From NCBI GenBank assembly GCA_964601275.1, contig CAZRMV010000007.1, positions 62,001-126,000 of the forward strand: a stretch of DNA of 64,000 bases. Direction: 5' to 3'. Position 1 is the stretch's first letter. Every line of letters starts with the position of its first letter. A program made the position numbers and the translations under genes. Origin of the DNA: JAOZPE01 sp964601275. GTDB taxonomy: Bacteria; Krumholzibacteriota; Krumholzibacteriia; JAJRXK01. Below, one piece after another: positions 1 through 9,040 of the stretch. The notes beneath the pieces are model-generated. The model searched no databases, was not told the DNA's origin, and saw only the letters and a list, made by a program, of their open reading frames with translations.

Positions 1-1
1 C

Positions 2-451
2 GAACAGATCGAGAAGCTGCGGGAGATGCTTCTCGACACCTCCGTTCCCGAGGATCCGATCGCGCAGATCATGGGGGGCGACATCAGTTACCACCTGTTG
101 CTGCGGTCGTGCATCACCATGGCGCTCACCGCGATCGACGCCTGCAGCAGCCGCATCCACCAGCGTCACCCGCAACTCGGCGAATATCGACCCCTGCGGG
201 TCACCCCGAAGGAGATCCCCTCCTGGGCCATCAGCCTCGCCCATTCCAACCGTCGCAACATGCTGATGCGCCTTCCCGGAACGATCTACTGGCTGATCCG
301 CAACCAGGACGTGCTGCCCGACCGGGCCCACCAGATCCTCCTCGAGGGCGGACTCCTGCAGCTCGACGAACAGGGTCAGCCGGTCAAGAAGGTCTACCAC
401 ATCTCCGAAGAGACTCCCTACGGACGCCTGCTGGACAACTTGATGCAGTAG
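2..451 (+). CDS. Unknown protein, C-terminal part (5' end outside window)
   Basis: The reading frame is open from the left edge and ends at a TAG, so only the last ~150 residues are visible and the true start lies upstream. An internal ATG at 26 is not convincing because coding continues in frame before it. I do not recognise the family. The visible part has no membrane segment, no cysteine cluster and no obvious repeat. It is a mixed helical sequence with a run LLRSCITMALTAIDACSSRI and a C-terminal end rich in charged residues. It converges with the xdhA-like gene on the other strand, 85 bases away. That gap shows no clear terminator with a T tract. Confidence 0.6.
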   Translation, partial: EQIEKLREMLLDTSVPEDPIAQIMGGDISYHLLLRSCITMALTAIDACSSRIHQRHPQLGEYRPLRVTPKEIPSWAISLAHSNRRNMLMRLPGTIYWLIRNQDVLPDRAHQILLEGGLLQLDEQGQPVKKVYHISEETPYGRLLDNLMQ

Positions 452-536
452 CCGCGCGGCCGACGCGGGTCGAGCTGCCGGGTGAAGCCGCGTGGTCTCC
501 GTGGGTCCTCAGCCTCGGCGGGTTCTCCGCCGCCGC

Positions 537-1955
537 TCAGGTTTGCTGCAGGATCCTCCGCACGACCCGGGACAGCGCCCAGCGGCGGTACCGCGCGGTG
601 GACCGCACGTCATCGATGGGATCGATCTCGCCGTAGGCCGCCTCGGCCGCTTCCAACGCGGTCTCCCGGTTCACCGGGGCGCCCTCACACACCTTCTCCG
701 CGGCGCGCAGGCGCACCGGAACCGGGGCCACGCTGCCCGCGGCGATTCGCACGTTCTTCCATCGATCTCCGTCGCGGTCGGCGGCGAAGGCCACCGCAAG
801 CTTGGAGATGGCCTGGGCGCTGCGCGTGCCCACCTTGCGGAAGGCCTGGCGGGAAGGGGGAGCGGGCAGCAGCACCGCGGTGAGCAGCTCGCCCGGGCGG
901 AGCGCGGTGCTGCGGTATCCGGTATGGAAGGAATCGTAGGGCAGGCGCCGCACGCCCTCCGGGCCGGCGATCTCCACCCAGGCGCGAAGGGCGAGCAGGA
1001 CCGGAAGGCTGTCCCCGGCCGGTGAGGCATTGACGATGTTGCCGCCGAGAGTGGCGAGGTTCTGGATCTGGGCTCCGCCGATCTGGGACGCGGCCTCGGC
1101 GAGGATGGGATATCGCCGGGTCACCCTCTCGTCGTCTTCGAGTTCACGGAAGGTCGTGGCGGCGCCGATGCGCAATCCCTTGCCGTGGTCCTCGATGCGC
1201 AATCCTTCCCTCTCGGCGCCGACACGCGATCCTTCCCCTTCGTTTCCCGCCACGCCAGGGCCCGGGGAGATTCCACGCAGTTCCTCGACGCGGGAAAGAT
1301 CGAGAACCGGTCCGGCTTCGAGGCGGTCGAGGAGAGGGCGCACCATCCAGTCGGTTCCTCCCGCGATCACCTCGGCTCCCGGATGTTCCCGCAGGAAGGC
1401 GAGGGCCTCGTCGAGGGTCAAGGCGGCGAGGAAGTTCGCCGTCGCAGTCGAAACCGCCTCGCCCGTGGCCTCGCCCTCGAGCCCCAGCGCGGCGCCGAGC
1501 AGGTTTCCCTCTTCGTCCTGCAACGCGCGTTCGATCGCCGCGTACCCGGTGCAACGGCAGATGTTCCCGGCCAGAGCCCGGGAGATCTCCGCCCGGGAAG
1601 GTCGTGGGTGCTCGTGCACGAGCCGCGCTCCCGCGAGCACGATGCCGGGAGTACAGGCTCCGCACTGGGTTCCTCCCTGCGCAGTGAACCGCTCGAGGTA
1701 GGCGCGGCCGGCCTCGGCTTGTGCCAGACCTTCCACCGTGACCACCCGGCACCCGTCGATCCGGGCCATGGGCAGCAGGCAGCTCAAGACTGTCTGGCCG
1801 TCGAGGAGGATGGTGCAGGCCCCGCATTCCCCCTCGCCGCACCCTTCCTTGGTTCCGGTCAGGCGGAAATCCCGACGCAAGAGGTCCAGGACGCGGTCGG
1901 TGGGTCGTCCCTCGGCCTCCACCAGCCGGCCGTTGAGCTGGAAGCGAACCTTCAT
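537..1955 (-). CDS. xdhA: Xanthine dehydrogenase-family small subunit (2x[2Fe-2S] + FAD)
   Basis: Electron-transfer subunit of a molybdenum hydroxylase, 472 aa. It passes electrons from the molybdenum site of the large subunit through two [2Fe-2S] clusters to FAD. The plant-type cluster cysteines are C39, C44, C47 and C59. The second cluster uses C98, C101, C133 and C135 (CGAC ... NICRCTGY). The FAD domain follows, with IAGGTDW and LGGNIVNASPAGD. I chose the ATG at 1955 because it gives the family-typical start MKVRFQLNG and overlaps the stop of the large-subunit gene by four bases (ATGA), behind GAGGGACGAAGG. The 2Fe-2S and FAD parts are joined in one chain, as in bacterial XdhA. The FAD domain carries an unusual 9-residue repeat insertion (separate entry). 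The substrate cannot be read from the sequence. Xanthine is the family default; another aldehyde or N-heterocycle is possible. Confidence 0.9.
   Translation of the reverse strand: MKVRFQLNGRLVEAEGRPTDRVLDLLRRDFRLTGTKEGCGEGECGACTILLDGQTVLSCLLPMARIDGCRVVTVEGLAQAEAGRAYLERFTAQGGTQCGACTPGIVLAGARLVHEHPRPSRAEISRALAGNICRCTGYAAIERALQDEEGNLLGAALGLEGEATGEAVSTATANFLAALTLDEALAFLREHPGAEVIAGGTDWMVRPLLDRLEAGPVLDLSRVEELRGISPGPGVAGNEGEGSRVGAEREGLRIEDHGKGLRIGAATTFRELEDDERVTRRYPILAEAASQIGGAQIQNLATLGGNIVNASPAGDSLPVLLALRAWVEIAGPEGVRRLPYDSFHTGYRSTALRPGELLTAVLLPAPPSRQAFRKVGTRSAQAISKLAVAFAADRDGDRWKNVRIAAGSVAPVPVRLRAAEKVCEGAPVNRETALEAAEAAYGEIDPIDDVRSTARYRRWALSRVVRRILQQT
1167..1247 (-). repeat. Three 27-bp tandem units inside the xdhA FAD domain
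   Basis: Units begin at 1167, 1194 and 1221. The first 12 bases are GATGCGCAATCC twice and then GACACGCGATCC, and units two and three also agree over the next bases (TTCCC). The period is nine codons, so the frame is kept. In protein the units read as successive versions of a GLRIG-type strand (SRVGAEREG, LRIEDHGKG, LRIGAATTF). The last is the normal family motif, so the first two look like copies added in front of it. Confidence 0.6.
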
Positions 1956-4276
1956 CCTTCGTCCCTCTCTTCGGGGGAGCGCCGGTCCCCGGATGCGAGA
2001 TGGCATTCCAGCAGACGTTCCGGGGTGGCGGGGATGGAATCACTGCCGATTCCCACCGCGTTCTCGATCGCGGCGCACACCGCGGCCGCGGGCCCGTCCA
2101 TGGGAAGTTCCCCCACGCCCTTCGCGCCCGAAGGAGGGCCGTCCCAGGGCCGTTCCAGCAGGTGCACCTCCATTTCAGGAGCATCGGGGAAGGTGGGCAC
2201 GATGTAGGTGGTCATCCGGTCGTTGAGCGGCCGTCCCTTCTCGAGCTTCATCTCCTCCCAGAGCGCCCAGCCGATGGCCTGCAGCAGTCCACCCTCGATC
2301 TGGCCTCGGCATTGCACCTCGTGCAGGACCTTTCCCACCTCGGCGGCGACGGTGGCGCGGACCGGCTGCACCTGCAAGGTGTCGGCGTCGACCTCCACTT
2401 CGATCACCTGGGCCGCGTAGGCGTAGGTGGGATACGCCGATCCATGGTAGCTCGTCTCGTCGAAATCCTGCCAGGAGGGGGGCTCGTTGCGGGTGGTGAC
2501 ATGGGAGGGCTGTCCCGCGGCCCGGTACTCCAGCGCGATCCGGGTGAACGGCGCATGGAAGCCGTCCGGTCCGGTGACCTGGGAGTCTTCCACCACCAGG
2601 GGACCGCGGTCGAGCTGTTGCTCCTTCCAGGCGAGCACCGCATCGACCAGTTGGCGGGCGGCGCGGGCGGCGGTGGCTCCAACCACCATGCTGGTGCGCG
2701 AGGCGACCGTCGGTCCGGAATCGGGAACCACGTCGGTGTCGGGTTCGCTCATCCGCAGCTCTTCCAGACGCAGCCCGGTCGCGTCCGCCGCGAGCAGGGG
2801 CAGGATGGTGGCCGCGCCTTGCCCCATCTCCGTCGCCGCGCAGAGAATCTCCAGCCGGCCTTCGTCATCGAGACGCACTGTGACCGGCGAACGCATCTTG
2901 TGCTCGCCCAGCCCGGTGAAACCCGCGCCATGGAAAGCGAGACTCAGCCCGATGCCCCGGGCCCGCGCGATGTTTCCCCGGCCGAGGGGTTCCTCCCGTG
3001 TCCGTCGCTCCTCGTATTCCTTCCATCGCTTCAGGAAGTCGGTCCGGCGGGCCGCTTCTTCCAAGGCCGCCGCCGCGCCGCAGGACGCGTCCATCACCTG
3101 TCCGGTCGGCAGCCGGTCGCCCGGCTCCAGCACATTGTGTCGCCGGAGGTTGAGCGGATCGATCCGGAGAACCCGCCCGATCCGGTCCATGTGCCGCTCC
3201 CAGGCGAACTGGGACTGGGGGGCGCCGAACCCCCGGAAGGCGCCGGTGGGGGTGGTGTGGGTGCGCAGGACCCGGGCGCGGATCTCCACCTTCTCGATCC
3301 GGTAGGGTCCGGTCGCGTGCAGCAGGCCCCGGGAAAGCACCACCGGGGAGAGCCCGAGGTAGGCTCCGCCGTCCAGGTCGAAATCGACGCGCGCCGCCAC
3401 CAGGGTGCCATCGCGCCGCACCGCGCTGGAGATGCGGGTGCGCGAAGGGTGGCGCTTGGTCGTGGCCAGGATGTCTTCGTGGCGATCGTAGACGATCTTC
3501 ACCGGCCGCCGCGCCGCCCGGGCGAGCAGCGCGACATGCGCGGCGAGCAGGCTGGGATAATCCTCCTTGCCCCCGAATCCTCCGCCCATGAAGCGGCCGA
3601 CCACCCGCACCCCGTCTTCGCCGAGCGAGAAGACATGCGCCAGGGCGTTCTTCACGTAATAGGGACACTGCAGCGATCCGGTGACGACCAGCCGGCCGTC
3701 CACCCACTCGGCCATCATGCCCTGGGTCTCCAGGTAGAGGTGCTCTTGGTGACCGGTCCGGTATTCTCCTTCGATCAGCACGAGCTCGTCTTCGCCCCGT
3801 GCCGCCGCATCCAGGACGGGTTGGACCTTGCCCTCCACCAGTGACAACTCGCACAAGGGCGGGGTGGCGGCGGCCGCTTCCCAGCCGAGGATCGCATCCA
3901 GCTCTTCGTAGTCGACCTTCACCGCTGCGGCCGCCCGTAGGGCTTCCTCCCGGCTCGGGGCCGCCACCAGGGCCACCGCCTCCCCCACGTGATGGACGAC
4001 GCCCTCGGCGAGGATCGGCCAATGGTCGTCGAGGATCTGCAGCCCGTTGCGGCCGTCGATGTCGCCGGCGTGGACGAAGACCGCGTTCTCCGGCGCCCGG
4101 CTCCGGTCGAAGCGCATGGAGACGATCCGGGCATGGGCGTGGGGACTGCGGACGGTCGCGCCCCACCAGACCCCCTCCACCGGCAGGTCGTCGAGATAGA
4201 CGGTCGAGCCCGCCGACTTCTCCAGGCCGTCGCGTCGCGGAATCGAGCGGGAACGCATCTCCCGTGGATCGGTCAT
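1952..4276 (-). CDS. xdhB: Xanthine dehydrogenase-family molybdopterin-binding large subunit
   Basis: Catalytic subunit of a molybdenum hydroxylase, 774 aa, about the usual length for XdhB. It binds the molybdopterin cofactor and hydroxylates a carbon of an N-heterocycle or aldehyde with water as oxygen source. Family signatures are the glycine-rich GGGFGGKED near residue 231, FRGFGAPQ near 347, EMGQGAATI in the middle and GVGELP near 720, whose Glu (about E723) is the conserved catalytic base. The ATG at 4276 follows GGAGGAAGTGGG, a strong ribosome site. The downstream small-subunit gene overlaps by ATGA, so the two are co-translated. No XdhC-type cofactor-loading chaperone lies beside it. 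MoaA and MoeB genes elsewhere in the window could supply the cofactor (inference). Confidence 0.9.
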   Translation of the reverse strand: MTDPREMRSRSIPRRDGLEKSAGSTVYLDDLPVEGVWWGATVRSPHAHARIVSMRFDRSRAPENAVFVHAGDIDGRNGLQILDDHWPILAEGVVHHVGEAVALVAAPSREEALRAAAAVKVDYEELDAILGWEAAAATPPLCELSLVEGKVQPVLDAAARGEDELVLIEGEYRTGHQEHLYLETQGMMAEWVDGRLVVTGSLQCPYYVKNALAHVFSLGEDGVRVVGRFMGGGFGGKEDYPSLLAAHVALLARAARRPVKIVYDRHEDILATTKRHPSRTRISSAVRRDGTLVAARVDFDLDGGAYLGLSPVVLSRGLLHATGPYRIEKVEIRARVLRTHTTPTGAFRGFGAPQSQFAWERHMDRIGRVLRIDPLNLRRHNVLEPGDRLPTGQVMDASCGAAAALEEAARRTDFLKRWKEYEERRTREEPLGRGNIARARGIGLSLAFHGAGFTGLGEHKMRSPVTVRLDDEGRLEILCAATEMGQGAATILPLLAADATGLRLEELRMSEPDTDVVPDSGPTVASRTSMVVGATAARAARQLVDAVLAWKEQQLDRGPLVVEDSQVTGPDGFHAPFTRIALEYRAAGQPSHVTTRNEPPSWQDFDETSYHGSAYPTYAYAAQVIEVEVDADTLQVQPVRATVAAEVGKVLHEVQCRGQIEGGLLQAIGWALWEEMKLEKGRPLNDRMTTYIVPTFPDAPEMEVHLLERPWDGPPSGAKGVGELPMDGPAAAVCAAIENAVGIGSDSIPATPERLLECHLASGDRRSPEERDEG

Positions 4277-4322
4277 CCCACTTCCTCCGGAAAGGACCTC
4301 CGAGGTGGCTCCAGCGGTCCGG

Positions 4323-7061
4323 TCAACGGATCAGGGTCGCCTTCCGGCTGCGTCGCTCCCCTCCCCCGGAAAGGACCACCGAGTACACCCCCGAAGCGGC
4401 GGCACGTCCGTTCTGGTCCTTGCCGTCCCAGACCACCCGGTTCTCGCCGGCTGGCATCTCCCGGTCCAGGAGCGTTCTCACCAGGCGGCCCCGTTGGTCA
4501 TAGACCGCCAGCTGGACGTGTCCGCCGAGGTCCAGGTGGAAGCGCAGACTGACCCGCGGGTTGAAGGGATTGGGTGAAGGTTCCCTCAGGACCAGGCCGC
4601 TGCGCGCCGGGGGAGTCGAAGTGGGAATGCCGCTCTCTCCGAAGAGGCCGGTGACGATCGCCCGGATATTGGTTCGCAGCTGCGAGTGGTTCCAGCGGTA
4701 GGGCCTCCCGGCGATGTGGGCGAAGTGGGCGCCGCTGTGGCGCAGCGATCCGCCTCCCAGGGGCTGGCGCCACACCGCCAGCGCCCGGGGAACGCCGAAG
4801 GTGCTGGGTTCGACCAACAGGGTCTGCGATTCCGGCTGGTCGTAGGTGGTCTCGAAGACGGAGATCTGGCTCTGGGTGGCGATGGGGGCCATGTCGACCA
4901 GCAGGGGATGGACCGCCTGGGCGGAGGCGATGGTGTTGTAGGTGGCCTCTGCCCATCGCAGGCCGGCGTATCCGGCTCGGATCGGAGGAAGGAAGTTCTG
5001 CCCGTGGCGTCCCAACAGCAGGACGTTTCCCCCCTTGCGCAGGTAGCTCAAGATCGCCGCGTTGGACCACACGGTCAGGTCTCCCTGGTAGTCGTTGCCG
5101 ATCCAGATGACGGTGGAGAACTGCCCGAGGGTGTCCGCGGGCAGGTTGCCGTGGCCCAAGGGGGCGGGAAGCTCGGGCACGTACCCCTGCGTCGGCTGGG
5201 CGAAAGCGTCCCAGAACTCGAACGGCAGTCCACCGCTGGCGGTGCTGTCCGCGTAGATCGAGGTGATCTCGGCGCCGTACACCGACCAGTCCACTCCGTT
5301 CACCACCAGGATGCCCCGGTGGAAGGTGGGGGAGTCGACGGAGTTCTCCACGTTCTTGAGGATCCAGTTGTCCGGATCGAGCGCCACTGCGGTGGGCTGC
5401 GCGGCGGTGGAGAGGGTGAAGCTCTGGCTGAACGCGGTGTTGTCGAGGGTGAAGTCCGAAGTTCCCGCGGTGGTCGTCACCCTCACCGGGACCGGCATCT
5501 GGTACAGGGCGTGCGACTGGAGCTGCTCGAGATCGATCGTCAGCTGCCAGCTTCCTCCCAGATCGGTCGCGTTCCAGGAGAAGGAGTAGGTGGGGAAGTA
5601 TTCGTTGTAGATCCAGTTGCTGAAGAAGTTGGACAGGTTGCGACCGCTCACGCTCTCCGCGATCGCCTGGAAGTCCTCGGTGGTGGCGGTGCCGTTGGCC
5701 ACCGAAGGCGAAGCGGTCCAGGCGCGGAGGATGTCGAAGAAGGTCGCGTCGCCCACCATGCCCCGCAGCATGTGCAGCACCCAGGACGCCTTGTTGTAGC
5801 TGAGATTCCCGTCGAAGATGCGCGACTCGTTGTTCAGGTCCGCGGGGGGGACGTAGATGGTGCCGGGCCCGAAGTACTGGTTGTTGAGCAGGTTGTTGCG
5901 ATAGGCCGCGGGGCCCCCGTTCGACTCGTCCCACAGGGCCTCGGCGTAGGTGGCGAAACCCTCGTTCAGCCAGATGTGCGAGAAGTTCTCGCAGGTGATG
6001 GCGTCACCGTACCACTGGTGCGCCAGCTCGTGGGCCATGAGCCAGTCGATCCAGCAGCAGAGGCTGGTGGCGGTCTGGTGCTCCATGCCCCCGCCCCACA
6101 GGAACTGCACCTGTCCGTACTTCTCGTCGACGAAGGGGTACTCTCCGAAGAGGGGGGCGAAGAGGGAGATCTGGTTGGCTGTGGTGAGGGCGGCGGACCA
6201 CGCCGCCCCTGCGTCCTCCGGGAAGCTCCACACCGTGACCGGCATGGTGCCTCCACCCTGGGTGAAGTAGGTGGTGGACTGCTGGACGTAGGGATGGGCC
6301 GCCACCGAGATGAGGTAGGTCGCGATGGGGTATTTCTCGAACCAGTCGAAGGTCTTCCAGCCGGCGGCGGTGGTGACATTCTCGAGGACGCCGTTGCTGA
6401 CCGCGGTCAGGTTGTCGGGCACGGTCAGGCGGATGCGCGCGGAATCGGCCTTGTCCGACGGGCTGTCCTTGCACGGCCACCAGCTTCGCGCGCCGTAGGG
6501 TTCGCTGAGCGACCAGATCATCGGATCGCCGTTGTGGGTGTCGAAGCCGAACGCTCCCAGACCGCTGTTCGGCGTTCCCGAGTAGTCGACCTGCACGGTG
6601 AGGGTCTCGCTCGTGGCGTAGGAGCGGTCGAGATCGACGCTCAACACGCTGGAGGGATGACTGAAGGTCGTGGTGGATCCGTTCACCCGAACCGCGCTCG
6701 CGGTCAGCGCCGGGTCCATGTCGAGTTCGACGGTGGTGAGCGGACCGCTGAGCACGGTCAGGCGGACGTCCACCGTGCCACTGACAACAAGCGCGGTGGG
6801 ATCGAGGGTGAGATCGAGCCGGTAGTACCGGGCGTCCCATTGCAGCTGGTTCGTCGACGGCGCTTTCCCCGGGTCGCGCCACCGGTGGAGGGCGGCGGCT
6901 TTCCGCTGGGCCTCCTGCTGGCGGTACCAGGGCAGGGGGCTGTCGTCGATCGCGCCCGGCGAGCCGGCCGCGGTCGCCGGAGGGGAGAAGGCGAACGTGG
7001 GAAGGAGGAGAGCGGATACGAACGCTGCCCGGAGCGCGAGCCGGAGAGGAGCCGTCTTCAT
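4323..7061 (-). CDS. Secreted M1-family aminopeptidase with FlgD-like C-terminal sorting domain
   Basis: A 912-aa zinc aminopeptidase. An N-terminal signal peptide (MKTAPLRLALRAAFV ... ending near ATAA) sends it out of the cytoplasm. The M1 exopeptidase motif GGGMEH (a GxMEN variant) precedes the zinc site HELAH at 344-348, with the third ligand Glu367 in NEGFATYAEALW. After the peptidase domain comes a ~200-aa region resembling a glutamine-amidotransferase-like fold (HRGILVVNG ... GGNVLLLGRHGQ). The last ~90 residues are a FlgD-like domain with PSPNPFNP, WDGKDQNGR and ASGVY, typical of type-IX-like cargo tails. I chose the ATG at 7061 over the upstream codons because it opens directly onto the signal peptide. 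It would clip N-terminal residues from peptides at the surface or outside the cell. It is transcribed divergently from mqnC. Confidence 0.88.
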   Translation of the reverse strand: MKTAPLRLALRAAFVSALLLPTFAFSPPATAAGSPGAIDDSPLPWYRQQEAQRKAAALHRWRDPGKAPSTNQLQWDARYYRLDLTLDPTALVVSGTVDVRLTVLSGPLTTVELDMDPALTASAVRVNGSTTTFSHPSSVLSVDLDRSYATSETLTVQVDYSGTPNSGLGAFGFDTHNGDPMIWSLSEPYGARSWWPCKDSPSDKADSARIRLTVPDNLTAVSNGVLENVTTAAGWKTFDWFEKYPIATYLISVAAHPYVQQSTTYFTQGGGTMPVTVWSFPEDAGAAWSAALTTANQISLFAPLFGEYPFVDEKYGQVQFLWGGGMEHQTATSLCCWIDWLMAHELAHQWYGDAITCENFSHIWLNEGFATYAEALWDESNGGPAAYRNNLLNNQYFGPGTIYVPPADLNNESRIFDGNLSYNKASWVLHMLRGMVGDATFFDILRAWTASPSVANGTATTEDFQAIAESVSGRNLSNFFSNWIYNEYFPTYSFSWNATDLGGSWQLTIDLEQLQSHALYQMPVPVRVTTTAGTSDFTLDNTAFSQSFTLSTAAQPTAVALDPDNWILKNVENSVDSPTFHRGILVVNGVDWSVYGAEITSIYADSTASGGLPFEFWDAFAQPTQGYVPELPAPLGHGNLPADTLGQFSTVIWIGNDYQGDLTVWSNAAILSYLRKGGNVLLLGRHGQNFLPPIRAGYAGLRWAEATYNTIASAQAVHPLLVDMAPIATQSQISVFETTYDQPESQTLLVEPSTFGVPRALAVWRQPLGGGSLRHSGAHFAHIAGRPYRWNHSQLRTNIRAIVTGLFGESGIPTSTPPARSGLVLREPSPNPFNPRVSLRFHLDLGGHVQLAVYDQRGRLVRTLLDREMPAGENRVVWDGKDQNGRAAASGVYSVVLSGGGERRSRKATLIR

Positions 7062-7319
7062 GTCACCTCGATGGTTGGGTTCCGCGGAAGGCCGAAAGAG
7101 AGCCGGAGAGGATCCTCGCCGAGGCCACCTCCCCTTCCGGCGCATCCAGCGGCACGAACGGCACCGGGTTCGAGGAGAACCGGCGCGGGATCTACTGGAA
7201 GTGTAGCACGGATGTCAACGCGGGGCCGCCCTGGACTGCGGAGAAGATGCCCGCTCGGCGTTCCCAAGGCCGGGCAAGGGGTGGTCGCTTCCCTTCGTCT
7301 CCAGTATCTTCGAGCGACC

Positions 7320-8462
7320 ATGTCTTCACGCTACAGCAGCGACCCCCGCCTGGACGATCTCCTGTGCGCCGCGGTCGAGGGGGCCACCCTCACCGGCGGA
7401 GAGATCCTCTGCCTGATGGAAGACGCGGAGCTGTCCGCGCTGGGGCGCGCCGCCCACGATCTGCGGCTGCGCCGCTGTGATCCCGATCGCGTCACCTACA
7501 TCATCGATCGGAACATCAACTATTCCAACGTGTGCTACGTCGACTGCACCTTTTGCGCCTTCTACCGCCACAAGAAGGACGAGGAAGCCTACGTCCTCAC
7601 CCGGGAGCAGATGCACCGGAAGATCGAGGAGCTGGTGGCGATCGGCGGAACCCAGATCCTGCTGCAGGGAGGGCATCACCCCAACCTGCCCCTGAGCTGG
7701 TACCAGGAGATGTTGGCGGACATCAAGGCGAGCTTCCCGTCCATCCACATCCACGGTTTCAGCCCGAGCGAGATCGAGCACTTCGGCCGGATCTTCCACA
7801 TACCGACCCGCGAGGTCATCGCCGAGCTGCACGCGGCGGGACTCGACTCCATCCCCGGCGGCGGCGCGGAGATCCTCAACGACCGGGTGCGCGGCATCCT
7901 GGCCCCGACCAAGGTCAGCGCCGACCGCTGGACCCGGATCATGGAAGAGGCGCACTCCTTGGGGATGTCCACCACCGCCACCATGATGTTCGGGCACGTC
8001 GAGACCTTCCCTGAACGGGTGGAGCATCTCCTGCGCATCCGCGAGAGTCAGGCCCGCACCGGCGGCTACACCGCGTTCATCTGCTGGAACTACCAGCCCG
8101 GCTCGACCCCGATGACCGAGAAACAGCCCGAGCAACTCGAGCATCTGCCGGTGAGTTCCTTCAAGGGCAGCCAGGACTATCTGCGGATGCTCGCCCTGGC
8201 CCGCCTGGCCCTTCCCTCCATCGAGAACTTCCAGGCCTCCTGGGTGACCCAGGGCAAGGGAATCGGTCAACTGACTCTCTTCTTCGGGGCGAACGACCTG
8301 GGCTCGACCATGATGGAGGAGAACGTGGTGAGCCAGGCGGGAGTGCGGTTCAGGATGGGTCCGGCGGACATGAACGCGATGATCGAGGACGCCGGCTTCG
8401 TGCCCGCGATCCGCGACAATCGCTACCGCATCCTCCAGACCGTTTCGTCCAAAGCGGGCTGA
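7320..8462 (+). CDS. mqnC: Cyclic dehypoxanthinyl futalosine synthase (MqnC), radical SAM
   Basis: A 380-aa radical SAM enzyme of the futalosine route to menaquinone. MqnC cyclises dehypoxanthine futalosine to the cyclic form. The [4Fe-4S] cysteines are C72, C76 and C79 in NVCYVDCTFCAFYR, followed by a TIM-barrel core with TQILLQGGHHPNL and FSPSEIEHF. The C-terminal half carries the family pattern WNYQPGSTPM. The relatives MqnE and CofH share the CxxxCxxC, but the GGHHP and the overall pattern fit MqnC best. The ATG at 7320 gives the usual short N-terminus. No other mqn gene is in the window. The product, menaquinone, would serve the b558-type succinate dehydrogenase found further along (inference). 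Confidence 0.88.
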   Translation: MSSRYSSDPRLDDLLCAAVEGATLTGGEILCLMEDAELSALGRAAHDLRLRRCDPDRVTYIIDRNINYSNVCYVDCTFCAFYRHKKDEEAYVLTREQMHRKIEELVAIGGTQILLQGGHHPNLPLSWYQEMLADIKASFPSIHIHGFSPSEIEHFGRIFHIPTREVIAELHAAGLDSIPGGGAEILNDRVRGILAPTKVSADRWTRIMEEAHSLGMSTTATMMFGHVETFPERVEHLLRIRESQARTGGYTAFICWNYQPGSTPMTEKQPEQLEHLPVSSFKGSQDYLRMLALARLALPSIENFQASWVTQGKGIGQLTLFFGANDLGSTMMEENVVSQAGVRFRMGPADMNAMIEDAGFVPAIRDNRYRILQTVSSKAG

Positions 8463-9040
8463 GTTGGCACGAGGGTTGATGGTCTGGGATGCCGTGGTAT
8501 GCCCTGCTGACGGATACTCTTTCCTCCAAGCTCGACGAAGGTCCGAAAGTATTTGGCATGACACAACTTGGAGTGTCCCCGGGAGCGGCTGTTCCAGCCG
8601 GCACCCGGGGGCCTCCCGGGCTCCACTGTCGCGCAAGGGAGACAGTGCTGTCGCCGGGAGAGGTCTTTCGGGTGAAGTCGCTCACGCGGCGTGCGGTCGG
8701 GAACGGGGCGCCGTACCCGACGCGTAGCGGAGCCCTTGCGACGAACATGCTTGGTTCGATGTCCGGGAAAGGGCCGGTGGGATTCTCCGCCGGCCCTTCT
8801 CCCTTGGGGCTTGCTTCCCTTCTTCTCCCCCGCGTGAGAGCTGACGTTCGTTCGTAAAAGAACTTTTGACCGCCGCAGCGCGCCAACCCTTCTTGGAGCG
8901 GTCCGCGGTGGGATTCCCACCTCTGAAGCCCGCATTCCGAGTGGAAACGAAACGCCGGGAGGAGGTCCTGGAGCCACCATTTCCCATTTGCATCCTCGCC
9001 GCGCCACGTGGTGAGGACACTCAAGGAGGCAGATTCCCCC
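8463..9040. other. Gap of about 580 bases without a supported gene, rich in inverted repeats
   Basis: Open frames cross this stretch on both strands, but they have no family resemblance and run into both neighbours. Several inverted repeats are visible. CTTTC/GAAAG (8519-8523 with 8545-8549) is extended by ATA/TAT. CTCCAAG (8524-8530) is the exact complement of CTTGGAG (8567-8573). CGGCTG/CAGCCG lies near 8588-8602. CACTGTC/GACAGTG (8624-8630, 8641-8647) follows, and then the terminator-like hairpin at 8769-8798. The first two helices interlock, so they exclude each other or form a pseudoknot. The stretch may be a 3' untranslated region of mqnC, a leader of the FadL-like gene, or a small RNA. 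The sequence does not decide which. Confidence 0.4.
8769..8798 (+). terminator. Possible terminator hairpin after mqnC
   Basis: AAGGGCCGG (8769-8777) is the exact complement of CCGGCCCTT (8790-8798). A further T-G and G-C pair leaves an 8-base loop. The tract after it is pyrimidine-rich but not a clean T run, so intrinsic termination is only plausible. It lies 300 bases past the mqnC stop. Confidence 0.35.

Noticed and set aside
8465..8480. Sigma-54-like promoter TGGCAC-N5-TTGAT after mqnC
   Set aside because: The required GC of the -12 element is GA here, and no sigma-54 activator gene is nearby.
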